NCBI RefSeq assembly: GCF_043290135.1
Contig: NC_134703.1
Coordinates: 115,946,505-116,010,504 of the forward strand
Direction: 5' to 3'
Length of the DNA stretch: 64,000 nt
Source of the DNA: Rhipicephalus microplus
Lineage: Eukaryota > Arthropoda > Arachnida > Ixodida > Ixodidae
In this document: positions 48,220-59,732 of the stretch, piece by piece
Layout of the letters: the number at the start of each line of letters is the position of its first letter
Position numbering within the stretch: the stretch's first letter is position 1
Notes under the pieces: generated by a model
Databases searched by the model: none
The model's input: only the letters and a program-made list of their open reading frames with translations
Told to the model about the DNA's origin: nothing
Made by a program: the position numbers and the translations under genes

Positions 48220-48406
48220 GTGTGGTAGCTTGGGCTAGTTGGTATGACAAGACGATAGTTATAGCGCGAGAACAGAACGACGACATGGAGACAAGTACAC
48301 GGAAGACACGAGCGAGACAAGGAGGACACGAAGGACACGAGCACTCGTGTCCTTCGTGTCCTTCTTGTCTCCGTGCTGTCGTTTTGTTCTCGAGCTATAA
48401 CTATCA
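48220..48406. repeat. fold-back repeat, copy B, with 11-bp direct repeats
   Basis: Near-palindrome centred near 48340; outer arms GATAGTTATAGCGCGAGAAC and GTTCTCGAGCTATAACTATC pair closely. It begins with TGTGGTAGCTTGGGCTAGTTGGTA, as in copy A. GCAGATAGCCA occurs directly on both sides (48209-48219 and 48407-48417), a perfect 11-bp target-site duplication, so this is a discrete insertion. Confidence 0.85.
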
Positions 48407-48559
48407 GCAGATAGCCAATTCGTTTTATTTCTGATTGAGCAGCGTTCTTGCACTGTCGCTCACATATGAAACATACGTCGCGCGGGGTCATATTTTAGCG
48501 GCTGGGACATCATACGGCACATTGCTGACGGCACATGACTTTACCCGGCACAGCCTCCC

Positions 48560-48736
48560 ACGTCCATAGGAGGATTCTTCCGCACGCGCCAAGCTTGGAG
48601 GCAGCTTTGTAGCTGGCGTGGCAGCTGCAAGAAGTTTCAAAAACGTCTTTGGCTGGTATAGCGGTTCACTGCGCGCTAGATGCACGCATCGAAGGACCTC
48701 AATAAAACTATTCATCCATCAATCCATCCATCCATT
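48560..48736 (+). mobile_element. non-LTR retrotransposon 3' terminus
   Basis: A GC-richer block ends with AATAAA (48701-48706), then an (ATCC/ATCA)n tail to ~48736, the usual structure of a LINE or SINE 3' end in this sequence. The coding part is not recognisable, so the family is unknown. Confidence 0.4.
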
Positions 48737-49214
48737 CTTGGTTAGCTGTCATGCGATTATAAAGGGTGGTTGCGAGACCTGGGCGAGCTCTGGAAAAATG
48801 AGGAATAGGTTTATAGTGCAATCCCTGTAGACATCATCATTGACAAGAGCGTGCATGCGGTTCAGCAGCACTGCGAATATGCGTGCCCGTCCACGGGGGT
48901 AGCTGGAAGCCGTATACTGTACCACGGCAAATGCTTGCCGGTGCTCTGATCGCATTTCACCCCGCCGATGGTAGGTAATGTTTATACGTGACAGCGTGAA
49001 ATAGGCCATGTTGATTACCGGGTTCAACATTATGGACAACTTAATCTTATAGCCATGGTGGTTTATTCTAGCGGTTATTCTCATTAGGTGGTGGGTTGTT
49101 ACGTCCTCCGTATGTAGTATGTAGCCACCTCTAGATTATGACTTGCTCAATAGATGGTGTTGTGTGCATATGTCCTTGGGAATAATATGACAAGATGGCG
49201 TTAGTGGTTTTCAG

Positions 49215-49583
49215 AGCATATCCACGGAGTCAATGATGATGAGTGGGGAGAACGCGTTCGTCTGTGTGACCAGACGGACGGATGCTCAGACAGAGGGATG
49301 GACGCATGAACGCACGAACTCCCGGAAGAACGGGTAGACCAAAGAACGAATGGACGCATGGGTGGGCGCACAGAAGCACGGACAGACAGACGGGAACATA
49401 GATGGACAGACAGATGGACGGACTGACGGATGGATGGACGGATGGATGCATGCACGGAAAGACAGACAAACGGACGTACGGGTGAACTCATGGAAGGACG
49501 GACGGAAGCACGAACAGATGGACAGACGGGCGAACGGGCGGACGCTTCGCCCCACTCATCATCATTCACTCCATGAATATGCT
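49215..49583. mobile_element. short MITE-like element: inverted ends around a minisatellite
   Basis: The left end AGCATATCCACGGAGTCAAT plus GATGATGAGTGGGG is the inverted complement of the right end CCCCACTCATCATC plus ATTCACTCCATGAATATGCT (about 35 bp, few mismatches). Everything between is the GGACGGATG-type minisatellite. It is a short relative of the repeats at 28782 and 59838, which carry the same terminus at one end. Confidence 0.75.
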
Positions 49584-50580
49584 GTGGGGGTTTTTCTACT
49601 TTTTCGCTATTTTACAGCGTATGTATGACTTATCACAAATGATTCTCTTCCTTTCGAGCTTAAAGGCCACACAGGCGTACAAGCTGCCCTAGCCTTTAGT
49701 TCGCAGAGCTGTCTCACCGAAGTAATCAGCGACGATTGCACGGAACACGCGAAGACTACCAAATAAAGACAAGGTGCACTTCTAGGCTATAATTTATACT
49801 TAGATAGGTACTGATCAAGAAAAATATAGCAGCTGTAAAAATTCCTGTAGTGCCTCCTATTTAAACATCATTTCCTTCGTAGTCCAAATAGCGAAGAAAA
49901 GGAACCGCTGTAGTTTAAAGAAGTTATAACACAGATGCCCTGCAGGCAATAGATGTTAAACTGACATTTGCGAAAGCATGGCTTGAACTCACACCACAGA
50001 CGTAACGGTGACTAATATTTGGGTCATTGAGCGTACATTCATGCATTTCATGTCATAGTTTAACTTGGAGAAGTTCGAAATCAGCCATGTGGCGCTGAAA
50101 TTCTTTTTTTATTACATTGAGCGCTTCAAACGAAATAACAATCGTTTTAATTCAGCAATATTTTTCGAGGGGCTGCTTAAAACTTTCACGAAGGTATATT
50201 GGAAAAAAAATTCTTGAACAAGAGGAAACAGCGCAAGCGGTCGACTCAGAAAGACCAAGAGCGAAAAGTGGAGCCAGTTGTTTTGTGTCACCAGCTTGCT
50301 CTCTTCAATATTACGCCAGTTCGCTGACTTACCCAAAATTTGGTCTTATTGTCGTAGGTAACGACGACGACTTATTGTACATCTCTAAGTACAAGTGAAT
50401 CATCAACCGCTTCATCTATCAGCGTACATGTAACGCTGATATGGTAAGATAAAACGGTGGAATATAAAAAGTGCCACTAATGTATTTTTCGACAGCAAAC
50501 ACTAAGTAAGAAAGCTATCAGTCTATTGATGGCGGCTGCTTTGCAGCAGACTAAGTATAATATAGATAGACCAGAAGACC

Positions 50581-50685
<105 letters not shown>

Positions 50686-51079
50686 AAGCAGGAAACTCCT
50701 CTTAATCTTACCTTGCCCCGTTTCAGGCGTAACCGGCACTATCTCCGGAACAGTATAGTAAGTGGCGCTGTCTGACATAAGTACATACAAACTGCAGTTG
50801 AGTGAAGATATTCTAGATGGCGCTGTACCGCTTCGCTTCGATTGGCTGCTGCGTGGGTGGTGTTAGAGTGCACGGGGGGCGAGTGCCTCTCTCAGTCTCT
50901 TGGATCATCGCCGTACGTGTCGGAAACTCGGTGGTGCACCGACGAAGCAAAGTGGTGGGTGCGAAGGGCTGCGGCGGCTGGTGCTCGTCGCCAGACAGAC
51001 AAACAGATAAACAGACAGACAGACAAATAACAATCAGGCAGCAAGAAAAAAAAAAGAAAAAAAGACACAGCCCGGCAAA

Positions 51080-51204
51080 CAGACAGATGGACGGATGGAT
51101 AGACTAGAAAATGGAGGGAAGCACGGACGGACGCATGAATAGATAGACGCGCGGACAGATGGACGCTTCACTCCACACATCGTCATTAATTCCATGACTA
51201 TGCT
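51080..51204. repeat. fragment of the minisatellite element, one terminus
   Basis: A short GGACGGATG-type array followed by GCTTCACTCCACACATCGTC and a CCATGACTATGCT end, matching the right terminus at 49543-49583. The left terminus is not visible; a CAGACAG run precedes it. Confidence 0.55.
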
Positions 51205-51875
51205 TTGATGTCTTCCTATTTGCTTAATGACTTTAGTCACGAGCTGCAGAGACGTGACTGACCACAACTATTTTTTTTCCTGAGGCACCCCATGTGGTCA
51301 CACTAAGTTAAAGCGTAACTCTTGAATTTGAATTCTGTACTTCAGATCTCCCATTCGGATTCAAAGCAATGTGGAGATAGTCCCCATATAATTTTCCAAA
51401 CTTGACGTTGTATTTACGTCAAATTATTCCGTATTTGGGATGTGGCAAAAGTGGTCCATTCAAAAGAAGACATTTACTGGTATTTCGTAAAAGTCCTGCA
51501 TTACTTTTCCCGCCCCCTTTTCCTTCACTCTGTAATGGTGTTTGCGAATATAAAATTTTGTCACTGGGGCTCACTAGTTGAGGCTTCAGAACCCTGATAA
51601 AAAAAAACAGGGATCTCCTGGGGTCAGCTTTATTGGTATTTGCTCAGAATTTCCTTAGCTCATGAAAGAGAAAGAAAAAAATATTGTGCTCGAGGCATTC
51701 AAATGTATGTAAAACGACAACGCTACGTTGCTTGCCCATTTTGTCGTGTCCTTCTTGTGACCAGTCTACTGGTGAATACAATACGCGCCAATGGCAGAGA
51801 AGTGACAAAAGATGCGGCATCCTGTTTGTCGCTGATTTGTCCTCGCTCGTGGACGCCGCATTCCTTCCATTGCAG

Positions 51876-52031
51876 GGTCACGAGAAATTCGAGCGTCAAA
51901 ACGACCGGAAATTGACGAGTTTGCGGCCACAAAATTGCGCATAGAAAAACCCAGCAAGTTCATTCCCATGGTCTCGTTGCTGCTCACGAATCGGACGTAC
52001 GTTCTGCTCACCATCGCCGGAACGATTGAAA
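51876..52031 (+). CDS. Oatp: OATP/SLCO transporter, exon 2
   Basis: Acceptor CCATTGCAG (to 51875); donor A/GTGAGT after 52031; phase 1 at both ends. It encodes residues ~278-329: the intracellular loop after TM6 (starting GSREIRASKRP, the usual continuation of the LPG at the end of exon 1) and most of TM7 (MVSLLLTNRTYVLLTIAGTIE). The join to exon 1 completes a Gly codon and keeps the family alignment without a gap, which supports the call. Confidence 0.9.
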
Positions 52032-52091
52032 GTGAGTAGAGAACTCGGACGCGTCCTTGTTCACTTGCTGACTTTTACTTTTTCTTCACAG

Positions 52092-52181
52092 CATTGATGG
52101 CCTCCGGAATCTCTGCCTTCATCACCAAGATTCTCGAGTCGCAGTTTGGCCTGACGTCATCCGCATCGGCAACACTTCTAG
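52092..52181 (+). CDS. Oatp: OATP/SLCO transporter, exon 3
   Basis: A 90-bp exon between acceptor TTCTTCACAG and donor G/GTATGT, phase 1 at both ends, separated from exon 2 by an intron of only 60 bp. It encodes residues ~330-359 (LMASGISAFITKILESQFGL onward), the TM7-TM8 region of OATPs, where human members have a closely similar FGPKFLESQF-type sequence. Confidence 0.9.
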
Positions 52182-52335
52182 GTATGTATGAAGGATTGTT
52201 TTCTATGAAGGACAAGCTTGTCGTATCAACTGCTTAAGGTCAAGATTCTTGTGTTTTAAATGAGTGGGAAGGTAATCTACGATATCGTTGCCACTACAGG
52301 TATTCCTCACACTAGGTTCAAACGTTTTTGGCGAT

Positions 52336-52640
52336 AAGTCAGGCTTCTGTAGTTCAACATGCTCTTTATTCTCCTGATATGGCCCCCTATGACTTCTGGC
52401 AGCTTTCCAAACTCAAGAAGACATTGAAAGAAGAGCGATTTCAGACAAGGTGGACATTATGACAGCGACGTCAGCTGAGCAAAACTTCATTCCGATGAGG
52501 CCTGCTCAGGATGCTTCTAACAATTGTAGCACCACTCGGAGAAATGCGTGAATTCCCGAATGGACTACTTTGAGGGATGTTAGGTTTTGAACGCTCCAAT
52601 TATGCCAGTTTTTTTTCTTCCTCCAATGGTCGGAAATTTT
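52336..52640 (+). pseudogene. mariner-family transposase C-terminal relic
   Basis: Translation across frameshifts gives HALYSPDMAPYDFW, then KLKKTL and ERFQT, and later EKCVNSRMDYFEGC. The YSPDxAPxDF box carries the third catalytic Asp of IS630-Tc1-mariner transposases, and a DYFEG end is typical of mariner proteins. Stops and frameshifts show that it is dead. It lies in OATP intron 3. Confidence 0.75.
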
Positions 52641-52659
52641 TCTAAAAGACCTCGTATGC

Positions 52660-53180
52660 TGAATAAATGACCCGTCACGCACAGTTGCAGACCCCCTCAT
52701 CGTGTTTGAACCATACGGTTCAAAATGCGCGAGAACGCTTAGTCAGGTACAACGTCATCATCAAGCACTATTATTTAGGCAGCGCATACTGCCGCCACCT
52801 GAACCTAAGTTGGAACCACGACAGGCAGACGTCTGGCGACAGCGGCAGACAAACACCTTCCCCAGTCCGGTGCGACTGTGGCACATTTTCTCCAAGGAAT
52901 GGCCGAACGCTACTCGCAAATTATGCCAGGCTACTCATGCGACATTCTCACACGTATTGTGACAGTGCCCTGTACAAGCAGCCGAAATGGCAGTAGCTGC
53001 GGATTTTCTTGCGCTGAAGTGAGCCGCCACTCTGCGCAGCTTTAACTTAAGGAAACTAGAGTGGGCAGTTCAGCGTGCTCGAGAGGCGGCGATGAGGGAA
53101 GACCATGAATATAGGAGCCCTGAACACGGGCGGTAAACATCGCCGGGCTTTTATTAAAAGGTGTTTCTATCCATTGATTC
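52660..53180 (+). mobile_element. LINE C-terminal and 3' UTR fragment
   Basis: A frame from ~52702 to 52962 carries PPPEPKLEPRQADVWRQ, then a Cys/His cluster (CKLC-like, here RKLCQATHATFSHV, with a stop where Trp is expected, then QCP). This is the tail found after RNase H in I-clade LINEs. The sequence continues as a 3' UTR to a TTATTAAAAGG and (ATCCATTGATTCATC)-like tail at ~53180. Confidence 0.65.
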
Positions 53181-55396
53181 ATCAATCTACTTTCCATTAT
53201 ATGTCATTTCTTAAAGCATGGATGATATCACACGGTTTTACTGATAATGTGTACAAAAATAGATTCCCTTTATTTGGCATTTCTGCAGTGTTTATATATT
53301 GGATCAACTGTTCAAGGGGTCCTGCTACAAAAATTAAAAGTGTTCTTTTCATCCTATCTTCTCGTGAAATGGAATGCAACGACATCATTACATGAGTGGC
53401 AACAGCAAAACCAAAGATGATATAACTATATTTACACGAAGAAAGCACGCTGTTTTCGGACTACACTGACAGACAGTGGCTGTTTCAGCGATAGCAAGTG
53501 ACGCTTCACCACTTCGGCCATGCGTTTGGACATGAGAAGTCAGGCGTAATATTTGTGCGGTCCAAAATAGGCCACACTATTACCCGATAAATACGATAAA
53601 GGCAATATTTATTCTCCCGTAGATAGGAAAGAATTTATATTTTTAAAAATGAAAAGTTGAAACAATCGCAAAACGAGAAAGCGACCACTGCTCAACAGCC
53701 TCCACGAGGCGAGCTGTCCAATACGTCTCCGTAAAAGACGAGTGGGAATGAGAAATGGTCTTTGACGTCAGTTGGTGAATTATATGCGAAAGCAAACATT
53801 TATTTTCATCGGCTGCAGAGATGTTGAAGTTTTAAGGCTGACAATTTTAGTTCAGGGTTGTAGACAGAATACTTTTGCAGTGATGGCACGCCCTTGATTA
53901 AAAATGTGAGCAGGGCAGGCAAGTGGTCATTTCGAGTGATATATGCATGTCGAGAAAAAAATTCAGGGGAAGAAGGGGGCGTGGGCACGGAGTGAGACCT
54001 CCTAGCTGTGCCCCTTACATTAGCTACCGAGCACAGATTCGGGTCATCCTTTTTGTGTTGATCAAAGTATTCAGCCCTACACGAACTCCAGATCAATATA
54101 TATCATAACATATAATGATCCAGTAGCTGTTGAAATGAGAACGTACCGCAAATGAAACGGTCTTAGGCACGCTTACTTATGGCTGTATAATCACACTCAC
54201 AATTTTTAGCTCTAATGAAACTAAATATAACTTTTAAATGAGAGATCGTTTGGGAATGAGATTTTCGCCACATCTTCTACATGTTCTTGTGCTGCCATCT
54301 GCCGTTCTCACAGGGTTTTGGTAGGAACTGGGAAACCGGTATCACCTGAAAGATAGCTTGCACATTTAAAATACATTTCGCAACTTTGACGTCAAGTGAA
54401 GAGTGCATGCACCGTGGCGTCGTATACTAAAGACGAACTGTGACTCTGTTATGTGCAAATACTTAGGTTCTGCAGAAGTTACACACAAATCGGTGCGTTA
54501 ATTGGTACGAGGAAGGTTCCAGAAAGATCAGTAAAATTGTGCAAACTTCCTGCATGTTTTTTGAGAAACGGATGATCACCGCCTGCGGTATGTCTATAAA
54601 ATGTCTTCCTAACCTTTGCAATGAAATTTGTAGTGCGACTTGAACTGTGTGCTTGCAGGGCGGCTTAGAAAATTTGTACCGGGATTCAAAAAGTATTCGA
54701 TAAGGAAACACATGCACCTAGTTCTTCAAACGTATGGACACATGAATACTGCCTATTTATTGGTAGAGCAACGATCCTTTTTTTTTCTTTTTTATTCAAG
54801 CGATCTTTCTCGGGTGCTCCCATTCTGAAGCAAAGGTAATTCAATGCTTGAAATGGACGTTGATCATTCGGTACTAAACATCAAGGTGATCCATCATTTC
54901 GACTAGGCGGCGCCTTTTTTGCTCTTATCGTGTTGTGCGTATGTGTTACCGACGCGAAATAAACCAATGAAAATAAATGTTGAGAAATTGGAGCTTACAG
55001 GTACCTCCAATATTCACTGCCCATAAAGAAGGCTGTGCGCTTATGAAAACTCACCAAATAACCCATAGTCATGAGCTTGCAATGCACACTGCACTAAAAC
55101 TTCAACTATTGTAAGAGAGTTTTCACTCTCTCATGTTAGGCAAGCGGATGGAGTTAGTTTACTCCATTGTGAAGGCCGTTACAGAAATTCTTGCTTTACC
55201 TGTATACTTCCGGTCAAATATAATAAACTTTAGTGAGAAAATTGCGCTGTGTTCTCGTCATCTCGCTCGTTTGTTGTCTGCTTTTTGTGCTGCACTACAA
55301 TATGGTTGACCTGCTGTGTATTAATTGAGGCCGCTTGTCGACATATGTTAATTATAGAGCGAGATAATCTTCATGGTATCAAATCAAGGATATTTA
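53181..55396. other. OATP intron 3 sequence, nothing recognised
   Basis: AT-rich. A 96-codon minus frame at 53806-54096 has no known domain. No OATP exon is expected here, since exons 3 and 4 join in phase. Confidence 0.45.
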
Positions 55397-55533
<137 letters not shown>

Positions 55534-56183
55534 GTGTCGCGGTAAAAGTTTTTGCCTCACGTTTATTAGGAGAGAGGCACAACTTTGATTTGAATTGGGG
55601 GTGAGGCAGGCACTTGTGGCAGAGTGTCTTTTTTTTTGTTCCCTACGCCATGGCTAAAGACGTTTTGCGGGAAGGGAAGTATGCGTGGGCCAGGTGTTTC
55701 ATCCGCTCGCTACGCCACTCTACGTAACGTATCATCAGTGAAGCTGTCTGACCAGTGAGTAAAAGGCACTAAAAACGATATTTTTTTAATTAGGTCCAAG
55801 ACGTGATTGAAAAGAGACTAGAGTTATGACAGATTTTTGTCGTATTGGAAAATCACTTTTTCGGAACACCAAAATCACCACTCGTGCACCAAGAAGACGC
55901 TTGGCAAACGAGAAGACGTGCCAAAAGAAAATGCAGTTGGCGACGTCCCCTAAAAATTTCCTTATCAATTGCCATAGCATCATAAAGTTTGACGACGTTC
56001 ACTGGGACCAACGTAGTTACAAACCGGTAAACAAGAAGTACAATGTCTTTTGAGGTAACCACAGACCCGGAACACCAAGTTTCAAATAATTTCCTGGAGC
56101 CAATGCCAGCAAAATGCGAACAATACACTTTGAAATACGTGCCGTCATACGTGAAGATTTTCTCGCAAACTAAAAATGAAAGA
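55534..56183. other. OATP intron 3, nothing recognised
   Basis: No coding frame with recognisable content. Confidence 0.45.
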
Positions 56184-56425
56184 TGATTGATTGATATGGG
56201 GGTTTAACGTCCCAAAACCACCATATTATTATGAGAGATGCCGTAGTTGAGGGCTGCAGAAATTTCGAAAACGGGGGTTCTTTAACGTGCAACCACATAC
56301 GAGTACACGGGCCTACAACATTTCTGCCTCCATTTGAGATGCAGCTGCTGCAGCCGGGATTTGATCCTGCGACCTGCGGGTCAGCAGCCGTGTACCTTAG
56401 CCACTAGACCATCGTGTCCGGGCAA
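56184..56425 (-). repeat. Ruka-like SINE in OATP intron 3
   Basis: Minus-strand order: A box (GTGGCTAAGGTACACGGC), B box (GGATCAAATCCC), body and a (TCAA)n tail at the left. Flanks TAAAAATGAAAGAT (ending 56184) and TAAAAACGAAAGAT (56427-56440) form a 14-bp target duplication with one mismatch. It ends 186 bp before exon 4. Confidence 0.88.
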
Positions 56426-56611
56426 TTAAAAACGAAAGATTGACCTTGATTTGCTCTAGTATGATGCTAAAATAGATGTGATGCTAAAATACTGAGTTTA
56501 GAGTTCTCAAGGAAGAAGTTATCAATCGAAACCAGTTTGTTGGTTTACTTTAGTGGCACTTTAGGAGCGAACTTTGTGCACACGTAACGCCGTAGTTTTG
56601 CGGCCATTCAG

Positions 56612-56795
56612 GATTAATCGCCATGCCGAGTGCCTGCGGAGGCACCCTCCTGGGCGGCTACCTCATCGACAAGCTGGACTTGACGTGTGCCAACATCATC
56701 CGCATGTGCGTGCTTGCCAGCATGTTCACATGGATGGTGATGGGCTTCGTCCTGTTCCACTGCCCGAACGCCCCCTACGCCGGCGCGACCTTCAC
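56612..56795 (+). CDS. Oatp: OATP/SLCO transporter, exon 4
   Basis: Acceptor CATTCAG (AG at 56610-56611); donor AC/GTGAGT after 56795; enters in phase 1 and leaves in phase 2. It encodes residues ~359-420: GLIAMPSACGGTLLGGYLID (TM8, with the conserved GG...LGG pattern of the family), then IIRMCVLASMFTWMVMGFVLFHCPN (TM9 and the start of the large outer loop). The remaining exons, including the Cys-rich Kazal-like loop and TM10-12, are not recognisable downstream and presumably lie past the window. Confidence 0.9.
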
Positions 56796-57189
56796 GTGAG
56801 TAGTGTGTGTAAGTACGCTTCCCGCTCGTGGTGGTAAAAAAAAAGTATACGCGTCCAAACCGAAGAATGCGAGCGTGTTTTTGCTCCGTTTCATGGAGTG
56901 AGATGATATGAGAAATGGGAGGGCTTGCCGGAAAATAGAGAGAACCCCTTAGGATGACAAGGAGACTGCAGTCATGAATGGGAACATGAAAAACAAAGAT
57001 TGACAAATGTTCGACAAGAAAAACAAGAACACTCAAGCCTAATCAGTACATGCTGTTATTTGCGGGGTTTCTGTTTAAATTTTTTCTTTTTTTGTTCTCA
57101 CCAGTTTTAAGACCATCCAGATTTAAGATTTGAGACCATCCAGTGCAAGCTGTCTCAAAAATTGTGATAAAATAAAGAAAAATAGAAAA

Positions 57190-57960
57190 GAATGAACTGG
57201 TTAAAGCTGGAGGTTGTCTATTAAAGAATGGACATTATTGCTAGAACCTTGTATACGAAGGGTCTCTTGATGTTTGATGTACTGAAATCTTGGACAAATG
57301 CCTACATCATTCCTATTCACAAGAAGAGGGGCGACGAGGAAATGAAAAATTGCAGGCAGTTCAGCCTACTCTCCATTGGTTAAAATTTATTCGCAAAATA
57401 ATAGCTAATAGTGTAAATACATTAGAGTGCAGTCAAACAAAATAACAAGCGAGATTTCGTACAGGCTCCTGCACTATATACCATACTCATACTAGTACAG
57501 GTGGTTGAACAATGCGTGGATTACAACCAAACCAAATATATAAATTATAATACATTATGAGATACATTATGATACATTATTAGAATGCATTTAATTTCGT
57601 CGAAATATCAGCAGTCATGCGGTTACTGCGGAATCAGGGTATCAACGAAACCAACATAAACAAGCTGGAATAAATCTACAGTGAATGTACAGTCACCATA
57701 GTCCATTATAAAGAAAACAACAAACTACCGATAAAGATGCGTTGCTGCTCACCGTATGTTTACAGCAAGGTTACAGAGCCTAGACTGGGAACAGTAATGC
57801 ATAAGACTTCATGAAGAGTACCTCAGTAATCCCCGATTAACAGATGACGTTCTATTGATGAGTAACTCAGGGTACGAATTTACACCGATGACTAATGAAT
57901 GGGGCACAAAAAGCAGGTAGAGATTTTTGCAGGTTTTTTAGAAACATGCCCTTTAATGAT
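57190..57960 (+). mobile_element. RTE-clade LINE, RT fragment
   Basis: Across frameshifts the RT motifs read in order: LKSWTNAYIIPIHKKRGDEE and CRQFSLLSI (~57300-57380), ARFRTGSCTIYHTHT (~57440), FNFVEISAVMRLLRNQGINE (~57590-57650), IYSECTVTI, and RLTDDVLLMSNSG where FADD is expected (~57835). This is the plus-strand counterpart of the C-terminal RTE fragment at 35590-36090. Heavily decayed, in the intron after OATP exon 4. Confidence 0.75.
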
Positions 57961-59130
57961 GAAGAAACTAGCAGGACAGACCAGCCGGCAGCTTCGCGCA
58001 GCCTCCACATAGTGAGCGCCCGTGTGGAGTGAGTGGTACTCGAATCCCTTCGATGGCATCACACGCGAGAAGGCCTACCAGAGATCTTGGAGCGAATAAG
58101 AAGGCAAAGCGCGCACAACTTGTTACGTAATAGTCCATCTGTGTGATCAGCGCTTCGCTGGTGGTGGCTTGACTCAATAGAACTTATAGCACGTAAGAAC
58201 TAGCGTTCTCATGCCTTATTTTTAACATGAAAGTGTTTTATGGCACGACCCAACAAGACTTGGCTGACATCAATTCCGTCAGGGAAGTGACTTTGCTAAC
58301 GTGAGAAAAAAGCGAATGTTTTCTCAAAAAGTCATGCTTTATTTTTGGTCATGTTAAATTCACAATTTTTTACCCTTCGTTTTACCCCATAAAGCTTCCA
58401 CCCACGCAGTTCTTTTTTTAAAAATAAAAGTAAAAATGTAAGACCCCAAATGACTGTCGGAACCGCAATTAATTGTGCCAGTTTTGTGTGCATCATAAAA
58501 TTAGCTTGATACATAATATTTTGTTCTTTATTTGACAATTAGTGTGAACATGTCATAATGCTCTAATAGCACCATGAGCCCTTAGTTTTAATCATAAAGG
58601 TCATAAACATTTCACTAAATGAACGCGTGAAGTGGAACAAGTGTTTTTAAAGCACAAGGACACCTATTAGAGCATGTAAATTATCAAGTTCACTTTGTTA
58701 TACATTGAGTGCCCTTTTAATACTGATAACAAAAGCACATTTGATATTTCTTAGCCAATTCGAATTGAGCCAAGCCTCTACACTGCAAAAGCGTGCCTCA
58801 CAAATGATCAGCGCCGGAGCGATAAAGCACCCCGTCACGGCAATAATGCTGCAGAACAAGTTAGAAAAAAACATAGAGTTCCCGCTCGAGAAAAGGCACC
58901 CATTAATAAGGTCCGCAACTAAACTTGCTACTAGTACAATGCTCAGAATTTCAGCTCTCCTAATGATCTTGTGTAAGGAGTGCACCTGTTTCGAAATTGC
59001 TTTCTTAATTTTCCGGAACTTATATTTCTGGTATTTTTCCCGTTACGCGAAAAGTCTTTTGCTAATGCACATTTTCATAAAACCTCTGCACACCTTAATG
59101 ATCCATTAGTGGGCGCGCCTTCAATAAGAA
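57961..59130. other. nothing recognised
   Basis: Presumed OATP intron or intergenic sequence. Overlapping frames at 58698-59109 on both strands lack any known domain. Confidence 0.4.
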
Positions 59131-59134
59131 AAGT

Positions 59135-59143
59135 TGAGCCCAA

Positions 59144-59181
<38 letters not shown>

Positions 59182-59400
59182 TTCATACTGCAATCCCTAT
59201 TAAGGAGATTTCAGCAGGGTGGTTACAGATATAATTTTCACAATGTTGACACTCAAGAATGCATAAACCAAACAAACAAACAAAAAATAGAACAGCATGA
59301 TGTGAACAATCAGGTCAAATTTGCTGCAAACAACTATGGTTGCCTGTTCTACGCTGGTGCCCCTAGTGCTAGTGCATACATTTAGGCTATTTATTGACAA
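59135..59400 (-). repeat. LINE-like 3' end with (TAAA)n tail
   Basis: On the minus strand, a CACCCTGCTGAAATCTC and AATAGGGATTGCAGTATGAA block leads into a TAAATAAATAAA tail (59147-59182 on plus). This combination looks like the 3' end of a LINE or a LINE-derived repeat; no coding region is recognised upstream. Confidence 0.4.
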
Positions 59401-59732
59401 TGTTTCTAATAGTCATTTCATCTCATTTGTTCTGGTTCATTGCACAGGCCTATGCTGTTTTGATTCCCCTGCAAAGAATAAAATTTTGTATTGAGCGGAA
59501 CTTGAGGTAAAAGTGTTCGCACGAGGCATATTTTTAATAAAACATTTAGGTGCAAAAATTTTTCGCAAATTATGACTTAATTTTAATGCAAAATTGTGCC
59601 TTAAAATCTGCCTTACACTGCAGAATATATTGTAGTGGTCATTGCTTTTCAAAATGCTTTTCCATCACTTAGTCTCATATCTTAAAACGTACACGAATAA
59701 ATGAATAAGAGAAAACAGAAGAAATAAATTGG

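Noticed and set aside
47799..48491. 230-codon minus-strand frame in OATP intron 1
   Set aside because: It spans the fold-back repeat and has no recognisable domain; length alone is weak evidence here.
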